64,000 nucleotides of DNA, taken from the NCBI GenBank assembly GCA_005954745.1, contig CP040678.1, positions 2,542,001 to 2,606,000 on the forward strand, read 5' to 3'. The notes beneath the pieces are model-generated. The model was not told the DNA's origin. It saw only the letters and a list, made by a program, of their open reading frames with translations, and searched no databases. The translations under genes and the position numbers were made by a program. Of this stretch, positions 58,309-64,000 are shown piece after piece. The DNA is from Halostella pelagica. GTDB taxonomy: Archaea > Halobacteriota > Halobacteria > Halobacteriales > Natronoarchaeaceae. How positions within the stretch are numbered: position 1 is the stretch's first letter; every line of letters begins with the position of its first letter.

Positions 58309-59574
58309 TCAGACCACCTCGAAGAAGCTCATCCAACCGAGTTCGGCGAACTCCGACTGGTGGGCGTGAAACATGTACAGACCCTGCTCGTGGTCGGAGT
58401 AGTCGAGTTCGAGTATTCCCCGCTGAGCCTGACACTGCATGACGGTGTCGACGGTGCTGTGAGTGGGTTCTAGCGTCGTCCCGTGGTCGTAGTAATCGTA
58501 GAACTGCGAGTGCGTGTGAAAGGAGTTGATCGGGTCGAACTCCGTCGCGTTGAGCAAGTACACGCGCTGGCGCTGGTTCTTGTCGATCTGGATGGGACGG
58601 ATCGTTTCGCCGGCTTCCCACTCACCGTTGGCGTCGGTCGACCCGACGCCGTAGGCGAATGCGCGCGTGTTGGCGGCGTACACCTCGTTCTCGCCGTCGA
58701 AGTTGGTGTCGAACCCGTTCATCACCATCACCATCTCGTCGTAGCGGGCGTTCTCGGAGTACTCGTGGTTGCGCGTTTTGGCCGTCTCGACGAGTTCCGC
58801 GGCGTATTCGTCGGAGACGGGACGGTTTCCGGAGACGTACTCGCGTGGATTTTCGCGGACCCGATCGGGGTCCGGGTCGACGACGATAACCCCGTACAGG
58901 CCTCGGTGGAAGTGTTCTTTCAGGGGGAGCGAGTGACAGTGATAGAAGTGCAGGCCTGCGGGTTGAGCCTCCCATTCGTAGGTGAATTCCTCGCCTGTTT
59001 CGAGGACGCCGGGGCCGTTTTGCGGGGTACCGTCCATCCGCGGATCGACGTTTTTCACGTGCGGATGGATGGTGTGAGCGTGTGAGCTCCCGTTGACGAA
59101 CGTCACCCGGATGGTGTCGCCCTCCACGACGCGGAGCGTCGGACCGGGGACCTGCCCGTTGAACGTCCATGCGTCGAACTCGACGCCCGGCGCGATGGTG
59201 ATCGTCGTGTCCACGGCGGTGAGCGTGAAGTGTCGCACCGTTTGCCCGTCCTCCTCGTAGACGCTCTCGTTCACGTTGTCCTGGCCCTCGCCGCCCGTGT
59301 TGAACGTCCGTAAGAAGTCGTGCGGGTCGAAATTCTCGTCCCCATACTCGCCGTTCGGGCCGAAGTTTCCGTGTTCATCGTCGTCGTGGTCGTCGTCCGC
59401 CGCGCCCGTTCCGGAGAGGCCGAGGGCGGCACTTCCGGCGACGCCGATACCGCCGAGAACCGACCGGCGACTGACGGTATCCGGAGCGAGCGTCGCTGTC
59501 AGGCGGTCTTCCAGCGCCGCCGTAAGCGTCTCGGCGTCGTCGTAATCGATGCCTGTCATGATCTCTTTCCACAT
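58309..59574 (-). CDS. Two-domain multicopper oxidase, Tat-exported
   Basis: The 421-residue protein has a Tat signal (SRRSVLGGIG, 35-44) and an Asp/His-rich region (60-70). Domain 1 holds HAHTIHPH (165-172) and HFYHCHSLPLKEHFHRG (209-225), which provides the T1 copper Cys213 together with trinuclear ligands. Domain 2 has SFHTHSQFYDYY (351-362) and MFHAHQSEF (401-409), in which the Cys is replaced by Ala, so only domain 1 has a T1 site. This is the two-domain architecture between nitrite reductase and three-domain oxidases. Substrate may be Cu(I), Fe(II) or Mn(II). ATG 59559 (MTGIDYDD) is an alternative start. It is coupled to the ZIP gene. Confidence 0.92.
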   Translation of the reverse strand: MWKEIMTGIDYDDAETLTAALEDRLTATLAPDTVSRRSVLGGIGVAGSAALGLSGTGAADDDHDDDEHGNFGPNGEYGDENFDPHDFLRTFNTGGEGQDNVNESVYEEDGQTVRHFTLTAVDTTITIAPGVEFDAWTFNGQVPGPTLRVVEGDTIRVTFVNGSSHAHTIHPHVKNVDPRMDGTPQNGPGVLETGEEFTYEWEAQPAGLHFYHCHSLPLKEHFHRGLYGVIVVDPDPDRVRENPREYVSGNRPVSDEYAAELVETAKTRNHEYSENARYDEMVMVMNGFDTNFDGENEVYAANTRAFAYGVGSTDANGEWEAGETIRPIQIDKNQRQRVYLLNATEFDPINSFHTHSQFYDYYDHGTTLEPTHSTVDTVMQCQAQRGILELDYSDHEQGLYMFHAHQSEFAELGWMSFFEVV

Positions 59575-59597
59575 CGAGGATCCGTTCTCGAATCGAT

Positions 59598-59612
59598 ACT
59601 GTCGTCGACAGT
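59598..59612. promoter_or_regulatory. Palindrome in the multicopper-oxidase leader
   Basis: ACTGTCG-T-CGACAGT is a perfect palindrome with one central base, 24-38 nt before the oxidase ATG 59574. Together with the upstream TATA-proximal palindrome it may be a second operator or an RNA hairpin. Confidence 0.4.
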
Positions 59613-59637
59613 CCGTCGAGTCTGTGCCATATCGAAA

Positions 59638-59664
59638 TTAGACCAGTCTAAATATTATATTCAT
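59638..59664 (-). promoter_or_regulatory. Oxidase promoter with TTAGAC-N2-GTCTAA operator
   Basis: TTAGACCAGTCTAA (59638-59651) is a perfect inverted repeat directly beside the AT-rich ATATAATATTTAG (minus strand, about 59648-59662), the likely TATA box. The half-site resembles metal-dependent DtxR/SirR-type operators (TTAGGC-like), but I know of no proof. This fits a metal-regulated oxidase/transporter module. Confidence 0.5.
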
Positions 59665-59784
59665 GAGACCTAACTAGATGTTGCCGGTACTCAAAACTCC
59701 GGGCTGCGCTGTGATGTGAGCGAAAACCGCATCTACCGGAACGTTGGCGAGAAAGCGCGAAAACGGCCGATATCAAGCAGGGAG

Positions 59785-60084
59785 TTAGCTCTGCGAGCGA
59801 GACAGCGCGGCGACGACGGCACGGACAGCGACGAACGGGACGGCGGCGATGGCGACGAACAACACGGCCGTTCCGACGACCATGGCGAACGCGCCAGCGC
59901 CCTCGAACGAGGTGATGACCGCGACGCCGCCGGCGACGGTGAGCGTGGTGACGGCGGCCCAGAACAGGCCGACCAGCGCGCGGTTCACTCGGCGGACTAT
60001 TTCGCCGACGCTGCTTACTGGAACGCCGGTTCGGACGGCTCTCGAACTGTGGTCGCGTCGTACTGAAGTGTGTTTAGCAGGCAT
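59785..60084 (-). CDS. Small two-helix membrane protein in the metal module
   Basis: The 99-residue protein has a basic, hydrophilic N-terminus (MPAKHTSVRRDHSSRAVRTG) and two hydrophobic helices (about 36-57 and 64-90: ALVGLFWAAVTTLTVAGGVAVITS and GAFAMVVGTAVLFVAIAAVPFVAVRAVVAAL). It lies between the regulator and the oxidase on the same strand. No family is recognised. Confidence 0.62.
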   Translation of the reverse strand: MPAKHTSVRRDHSSRAVRTGVPVSSVGEIVRRVNRALVGLFWAAVTTLTVAGGVAVITSFEGAGAFAMVVGTAVLFVAIAAVPFVAVRAVVAALSRSQS

Positions 60085-60157
60085 CGGTCTTCACAGATGG
60101 ATAGAGAACCCCCAACAACTAAAGTATAATCTGAAGAACATTTCTGTAGCCCGGCTT

Positions 60158-60175
60158 ACTGAAAATCCTTTCAGT
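60158..60175 (-). terminator. Hairpin downstream of the zinc-ribbon regulator gene
   Basis: ACTGAAA-ATCC-TTTCAGT, a perfect 7-bp stem with a 4-nt loop, lies 3-21 nt after the regulator stop (60179-60181). Its arm ACTGAAA also occurs in the terminal repeats of the palindromic elements at 32763 and 55981. It may be a terminator or the collapsed remnant of such an element. Confidence 0.4.
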
Positions 60176-60178
60176 AGT

Positions 60179-61150
60179 TCAGGGCGTCGTCCGGACCTCG
60201 TCGCCGACCGGCGTTCGCTCGACTTCCGTGACGGTCAGGTCGTCGTCCACCGTGAGCGAGAGCGTCTCGCCGCTTCCCGAACTGGGCGCGTCACGGCTGC
60301 TGGCTGGGCCTTCTTCGTCGCATTTGACCGGGACGTCGAGTCGGATCCGCCAGGGGTCCTCGGAGATGACAGTCGTGTACTCGTCGTCTGTACACCACGC
60401 GAGCGTCCAGAACGGAACCTGATTCAGATCGATGCCGTGGTCACGGTAGAACGAGACTATCTCCGCGTGGTCGAGCAGTACCTGACCGATAGAGGTCGTC
60501 AGCTGATGTCGGCAGCGCTGGCACTCGTGGCGGACCGCCACGTCGAGTTCGAGGGTCGCGGGGTCGCGTTCGACGGTCGTCTCGACGGTGCCGCTGCACT
60601 CCGGGCAGACGCCGTCGGCCATCAGGCAGTGTAGGTGCCGGACGCGCTGGTTGAACGCGGCCATCACCTCGCCGGTCGTACGGTCGTCGAGACCGCCGGG
60701 CGGGAACGGGTAGTTGGCGTGAATTCGCCCGCACTCCTCGCAGTCGACTACGATCCGCTCGTCGTCGTAACTGGCCTGCAGTCCCGCGCCGCAGTCGACG
60801 CAGTCGCCCTCGACGCCGAACGGTTCGATGCGTGGATGCTCGTTTATCGATCCCGCCTGCACGGCGTGAATGACCGCCCAGCCGGCGTGTCGGAACCCGT
60901 AGCCGTCCTCGGTCTTTCGCACGAACTGGCCGCGGAGTTTGTCGAGGTGGTAGTTGAACTGCGCGCTGTCACGCATTCCGACGCGTTTCCGCAGGTCGGA
61001 AAACGACACCGGTCGCTCCTCGGCCGTCCAGAGGGCTTCGAGGATTTCCAGTCGCGTCTCGTTTCCGATGACGGAGAACGCCTCGGCTGGAGTCATGCAG
61101 TCGTCGCAGTCCTGCAGGACAGTTTCGCTCGCTTCGCTGGCCTCGCTCAT
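60179..61150 (-). CDS. ArsR-type HTH regulator with two zinc ribbons
   Basis: The 323-residue protein starts MSEASEASETVLQDCDDCMTPAEAFSVIGNETRLEILEAL, then SFSDLRKRVGMRDSAQFNYHLDKLRGQFVRKTEDGYGF, an ArsR winged helix. Then two zinc-ribbon-like pairs: CVDCG...DCEEC (about 117-145) and CPEC...CQRC (about 185-215). The rest is beta-rich (DUF7351-like) with no ligand motif that I recognise. The N-terminal CDDC could also hold a metal. The ATTACAT-N2-ATGTAAT palindrome 41-56 nt before the ATG suggests self-regulation. It is upstream of the membrane/oxidase/ZIP genes on the same strand. Confidence 0.8.
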   Translation of the reverse strand: MSEASEASETVLQDCDDCMTPAEAFSVIGNETRLEILEALWTAEERPVSFSDLRKRVGMRDSAQFNYHLDKLRGQFVRKTEDGYGFRHAGWAVIHAVQAGSINEHPRIEPFGVEGDCVDCGAGLQASYDDERIVVDCEECGRIHANYPFPPGGLDDRTTGEVMAAFNQRVRHLHCLMADGVCPECSGTVETTVERDPATLELDVAVRHECQRCRHQLTTSIGQVLLDHAEIVSFYRDHGIDLNQVPFWTLAWCTDDEYTTVISEDPWRIRLDVPVKCDEEGPASSRDAPSSGSGETLSLTVDDDLTVTEVERTPVGDEVRTTP

Positions 61151-61190
61151 ACGGGGGTTATCTACTGCCACCGCCTAAAACGTTCGCTAA

Positions 61191-61206
61191 ATTACATTCA
61201 TGTAAT
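61191..61206. promoter_or_regulatory. Palindrome upstream of the ArsR-type regulator
   Basis: ATTACAT-TC-ATGTAAT, a perfect palindrome with 2-nt centre, is 41-56 nt before the regulator ATG. A TATA-like TTTTAG (minus strand, about 61175-61180) is 25-30 nt before the ATG, so the palindrome lies just upstream of the TATA/BRE area, suitable for autoregulation. Confidence 0.5.
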
Positions 61207-61367
61207 GCTGGTTATTGTTTCTGCCGCGTTCGACGCTCCGGAAACAGAATTCGACCGGACGGGGCCAAGGCTGGATCGGCCCAGCCAGCACTGAATCGTA
61301 TACGGAGGCCCGGTCGGACGTAACGGGACGGACGAACGGCCCGCCGCGACCCGCACGAGAACAGTAG

Positions 61368-61419
61368 GTTTATCAGTCGTTCGGGGCGAAATCACTACAA
61401 GATTACTTCAGGAGGTCAC
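61368..61419 (+). promoter_or_regulatory. Promoter and strong ribosome-binding site of the aIF2-gamma operon
   Basis: GGTTTATCAG (about 61366-61375) is TATA-like, and AGGAGGTCAC (61410-61419) is a near-perfect Shine-Dalgarno, unusual here, placed 3-8 nt before ATG 61420. A leader of roughly 25 nt is implied. The presence of the SD points to a leadered mRNA for this highly expressed operon. Confidence 0.5.
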
Positions 61420-62658
61420 ATGCCAGGAACACACCAACAACCGGAGGTGAACATCGGACTCGTCGGCCACGTCGATCACGGTAAGACGACGCTAGTCCAG
61501 GCGTTGAGCGGAGAGTGGACGGACCAGCACAGCGAGGAGATGAAGCGGGGAATCTCTATCCGTCTCGGCTACGCGGACGCGACGTTCCGCCGCTGCCCGG
61601 AAGGCGATGAACCGGAAGCGTTCACCGTCGAGGAGACGTGTTCGGAGCACGACGTCGAGACGGACGTACTCCGTACCGTCTCGTTCGTCGACGCGCCGGG
61701 CCACGAGACGCTGATGGCGACGATGCTATCGGGTGCCGCGATCATGGACGGTGCGGTCCTCGTCGTGAGCGCGAGCGAACCCGTCCCCCAGCCCCAGACC
61801 GCGGAACACCTGAGCGCGCTGGACATCATCGGCATCGACAACATCGTCATCGCACAGAACAAGGTCGACCTGGTCGACGCGGACCGGGCACGCGAGAACT
61901 ATCAGGAGATACAGGACTTCGTCGAGGGCACCGTCGCGGAGGGCGCGCCCATCGTGCCGATCAGCGCCCAGCAGGAGGTCAACGTGGACCTCCTCATCGA
62001 CGCTATCGAAGAGGAGATCCCGACGCCCGAACGGGACCCCGACGTGGACGCGCAGATGCACGTCGCGCGGAGTTTCGACATCAACCGCCCGGGAACGACC
62101 TGGGAGAAACTGTCCGGCGGCGTACTCGGTGGAAGCCTCGTCAAGGGCGGTCTGGAGGAAGGCGACGAGATCGAGGTCCGCCCCGGGCGCGAGGTCGAAA
62201 CGGGCGGCCAGTCGGAGTACCAGCCGATCACGACGACCATCCGCTCGCTGCAGGCGGGCGGCGAGACGGTCGACAAGGTGACTCCCGGCGGACTGCTTGG
62301 CGTCGGTACCGGTCTCGACCCGAGTCTGACGAAAGGCGACGCGCTTGCCGGGCAACTCGCCGGGCCGCCGGGTTCGCTCCCGCCGACGTGGGACTCTTTC
62401 ACTATGGACGTCGACCTGCTCGACCGCATCGTCGGCGACATGGACGGCGGCGAAGTCGACGACATCAGCACCGGCGAACCGCTGATGATGACCATCGGGA
62501 CGGCGACCACTGTCGGGTCGGTGACGAGCGCCCGCGGCGACGAGGCCGAGGTGCAGTTGAAACGGCCCGTCTGCGCTCAAGAGGGCGCGAAGATAGCGAT
62601 CAATCGCCGTATCGGCGCGCGGTGGCGGCTGATCGGCATCGGGACGCTAACCGGGTAG
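61420..62658 (+). CDS. eif2g: Translation initiation factor aIF2 subunit gamma
   Basis: The 412-residue GTPase carries initiator Met-tRNA to the ribosome as part of aIF2. G1 GHVDHGKT (16-23), G3 DAPGH (91-95), G4 NKVD (147-150) and later SAQ are present. The switch-1 region is the archaeal [15 protein letters not shown]. Domains II and III ([47 protein letters not shown]) are intact. The zinc-knuckle region retains only two cysteines (C59, C74) of the usual four, with H77 nearby. First gene in the operon and followed directly by the PIN gene. Confidence 0.97.
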   Translation: MPGTHQQPEVNIGLVGHVDHGKTTLVQALSGEWTDQHSEEMKRGISIRLGYADATFRRCPEGDEPEAFTVEETCSEHDVETDVLRTVSFVDAPGHETLMATMLSGAAIMDGAVLVVSASEPVPQPQTAEHLSALDIIGIDNIVIAQNKVDLVDADRARENYQEIQDFVEGTVAEGAPIVPISAQQEVNVDLLIDAIEEEIPTPERDPDVDAQMHVARSFDINRPGTTWEKLSGGVLGGSLVKGGLEEGDEIEVRPGREVETGGQSEYQPITTTIRSLQAGGETVDKVTPGGLLGVGTGLDPSLTKGDALAGQLAGPPGSLPPTWDSFTMDVDLLDRIVGDMDGGEVDDISTGEPLMMTIGTATTVGSVTSARGDEAEVQLKRPVCAQEGAKIAINRRIGARWRLIGIGTLTG

Positions 62659-63042
62659 ATGACGACCGTCGCCCTCGATACGAACGCGCTCATGATGCCC
62701 GTCGAACTCGACGTGCGGCTGTTCGACGAACTCGATAGGCTCCTCGACAGCTACGACCCGGTTGCGCCACAAGCCGTCGCGGAGGAACTCCGGAAACTAT
62801 CGGAGACGGGCGGCGAGGAGGGCATCGCCGCGAGCGTCGGACACGACCTGGCGACGGACCGCTGTCTGCTCGTCGATACGGAAGAATCGTACGCCGACGA
62901 CGCCATCGTCGAACTCGCCCGAGAGGACACGACCGACTACGTCGTCACGAACGACCGGCCCCTGCGGGACCGCGTCCTCGACGCGGACGTGCCAGTAATT
63001 GGTTTAAGGGGCAAGAACAAACTTGCGATCACTCAACCATAA
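62659..63042 (+). CDS. PIN-domain ribonuclease-like protein (Fcf1/Utp24 type)
   Basis: The 127-residue protein has the acidic PIN active site D7 in VALDTNALMMPVE, then E (AVAEELRKL), DDAIVELAREDTTDYVVTNDRPLRDRVLDADVPVIGLR. Archaeal members in this conserved operon between aIF2-gamma and Rpo7 are Fcf1/Utp24-like proteins involved in rRNA processing. The ATG immediately follows the aIF2-gamma stop (TAG-ATG). Confidence 0.9.
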   Translation: MTTVALDTNALMMPVELDVRLFDELDRLLDSYDPVAPQAVAEELRKLSETGGEEGIAASVGHDLATDRCLLVDTEESYADDAIVELAREDTTDYVVTNDRPLRDRVLDADVPVIGLRGKNKLAITQP

Positions 63043-63045
63043 CAT

Positions 63046-63615
63046 ATGTACAAACGGGTCAGGCTCAAGGACACCGTCGAGGTACCACCGGAAGAACTCG
63101 CAGACGTCACGCCGCGTCTCGTCAAGCGTCTCCTCCAGGAGAAACTGGAGGGGCGCATGGACGAGGACGTGGGAAGCGTCGTCAGCGTCGTCAACGTCCA
63201 CGATATCGGCGAGGGGACCGTCCTCCCGAACCGTCCGGGCGTCTACTACGAGGCTGATTTCGACGCCGTCACGTACGACCCCCAGATGCAGGAGGTCGTC
63301 GACGGCAACGTCGTCGAAGTCGTCGAGTTCGGCGCGTTCGTCGGGATCGGTCCCGTCGACGGGCTGCTCCACGTCTCGCAGATCTCGGACGAGTATCTGG
63401 CGTTCGACGCCGAGAACCAGCAGCTCGCGTCGAACGAGTCGAACCGCACGCTCGGCGTCGACGACGCCGTCCGAGCGCGCATCGTCACGAAGAGCATCGA
63501 CGAACGCAACCCTCGGGACAGCAAGATCGGGCTGACAGCGAAGCAGGTCGGCCTCGGGAAGCACGGCTGGCTCGAAGAGGAGCGCCAGCGGCGACAGGCG
63601 ACCACGGGTGAGTAA
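63046..63615 (+). CDS. rpo7: DNA-directed RNA polymerase subunit Rpo7 (RpoE')
   Basis: The 189-residue subunit has the N-terminal RNP-like domain (MYKRVRLKDTVEVPPEELADVTPRLVKRLLQEKLEGRMDEDVGSVVSVV) and an S1 RNA-binding domain (about 80-165: DGNVVEVVEFGAFVGIGPVDGLLHVSQISDEYLAFD). With Rpo4 it forms the polymerase stalk. Length is standard. It starts 3 nt after the PIN stop and ends 2 nt before the spt4 start. Confidence 0.96.
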   Translation: MYKRVRLKDTVEVPPEELADVTPRLVKRLLQEKLEGRMDEDVGSVVSVVNVHDIGEGTVLPNRPGVYYEADFDAVTYDPQMQEVVDGNVVEVVEFGAFVGIGPVDGLLHVSQISDEYLAFDAENQQLASNESNRTLGVDDAVRARIVTKSIDERNPRDSKIGLTAKQVGLGKHGWLEEERQRRQATTGE

Positions 63616-63617
63616 CG

Positions 63618-63815
63618 ATGGCCGAGGACCGACTCGTCTGTCGCGAGTGTCACCGCGTCGTCGAACCGAACGTGGAGACCTGCCCCTCCTGCGGGTCGAG
63701 TAGTCTCACCGAAGACTGGGCGGGGTACGTGTACATCGCCCATCCCGAAGTGAGCCAGATCGCCGAGGAGATGGAGGTCGAGGAACCGGGAGCGTACGCG
63801 CTGAAGGTCCGATAG
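63618..63815 (+). CDS. spt4: Transcription elongation factor Spt4
   Basis: The 65-residue zinc protein has two CxxC pairs (CREC and CPSC) and IAHPEVSQIAEEMEVEEPGAYALKVR, the Spt4 beta-strand and C-terminal region. It binds Spt5 (NusG) and increases polymerase processivity. The context (rpo7 upstream) is the standard archaeal one. Confidence 0.95.
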   Translation: MAEDRLVCRECHRVVEPNVETCPSCGSSSLTEDWAGYVYIAHPEVSQIAEEMEVEEPGAYALKVR

Positions 63816-63816
63816 C

Positions 63817-64000
63817 GTGGTGCCAGAGGAGTCCGACCCGCTCTTGCGGCTGCCGGACGAACTCCGGAGTGCGTTCAAAGACCCGCTCGGCCCCGTCGAG
63901 ACAGACCCGGAGCGCATCCTCGCTGACGTGACCGGTCCGCTGGTCGCCGTCGGGGATATCGTTACCTACCACTTCGAGCGCGTCGGCCGCACGCCGGACG
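63817..64000 (+). CDS. GTP-dependent dephospho-CoA kinase (DUF359), N-terminal part
   Basis: Begins with GTG (63817) or GTG (63820) and reads VPEESDPLLRLPDELRSAFKDPLGPVETDPERILADVTGPLVAVGDIVTYHFERVGRTPD to the window end. This matches the DUF359 GTP-dependent dephospho-CoA kinase family, the last step of archaeal CoA synthesis, which is often in this operon. Only 61 residues are present, out of about 170-190. It follows spt4 with one base between. Confidence 0.88.
   Translation, partial: MVPEESDPLLRLPDELRSAFKDPLGPVETDPERILADVTGPLVAVGDIVTYHFERVGRTPD

Noticed and set aside
1-64000. CRISPR arrays, rRNA genes, integrases and prophage genes
   Set aside because: No regularly spaced repeats, rRNA sequence or integrase/recombinase motif was seen. 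The repeats found are pairs or short tandems only.

Overview
The window is chromosomal DNA of a haloarchaeon (class Halobacteria). The evidence is high G+C with GC-rich third codon positions, strongly acidic proteins, twin-arginine export signals, a CetZ tubulin-like protein, archaeosine and coenzyme F420 biosynthesis genes, bacterio-opsin-activator (Bat) type HTH regulators, and the archaeal operon aIF2-gamma / PIN / Rpo7 / Spt4 / dephospho-CoA kinase at the right edge. I cannot name the genus. Genes are dense on both strands, many overlap by 4 nt at start/stop or stop/stop, and several promoters have a TATA-like box about 25-32 nt before the start codon, as expected for leaderless haloarchaeal mRNAs.

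Layout. 1-0.75 kb: N-terminal part of an aldehyde ferredoxin oxidoreductase behind a palindromic promoter. 0.9-7.7 kb: VanZ-like protein, then a surface-protein locus with two paralogous TasA/camelysin-like secreted proteins on opposite strands, a DUF5305 protein, an archaeal (SipW/ER-type) signal peptidase and a REC-PAS-GAF-GAF-HTH regulator. 7.7-16.3 kb: archaeosine radical-SAM enzyme, a large sensor kinase with a degenerate receiver, purine genes purQ/purS/purC plus a formyl-THF deformylase, and cofH. 16.4-24.5 kb: membrane proteins, a pentapeptide-repeat K+ channel, a P450 divergent from a Bat-type regulator, an isolated nuoH, cofG and cofC. 24.6-32.4 kb: secreted protein, cetZ1, NDUFA9-like protein, tmk, an ABM-fold protein, an orphan E1-alpha, and trkA flanked by two stand-alone Lrp/AsnC ligand-binding domains.

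32.4-41 kb: an ~88 bp palindromic repeat, tRNA-Leu(UAA), a complete peptide/nickel-type ABC transporter operon, a ferredoxin and BsuPI-like gene pair, and nikR with all four nickel ligands. 41-50.3 kb: formate/nitrite-type channel, cyclophilin, AstE/AspA-like deacylase, PAS histidine kinase, TrpD-like transferase, a lower-G+C methyltransferase gene, SDR, a fused two-domain siroheme decarboxylase and a thiolase. 50.3-57 kb: Agl23-like membrane protein, AAA ATPase, MBL hydrolase and a lipoprotein whose stop codon lies in a second copy of the palindromic repeat; the convergent DUF5787 gene takes its stop from the other arm. 57-61.2 kb: a putative metal module (ZIP transporter, two-domain multicopper oxidase, small membrane protein, ArsR/zinc-ribbon regulator) with several palindromic operators. 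61.4-64 kb: the translation/transcription operon.

The most interesting items are the TasA-like fibre candidate locus with its own sensor-regulator, two families of ~80 bp palindromic elements at convergent gene ends (one supplying both stop codons), the metal module with distinct palindromes, and a lone nuoH beside F420 biosynthesis genes. Function calls rest on motif recognition by eye; no database search was run.
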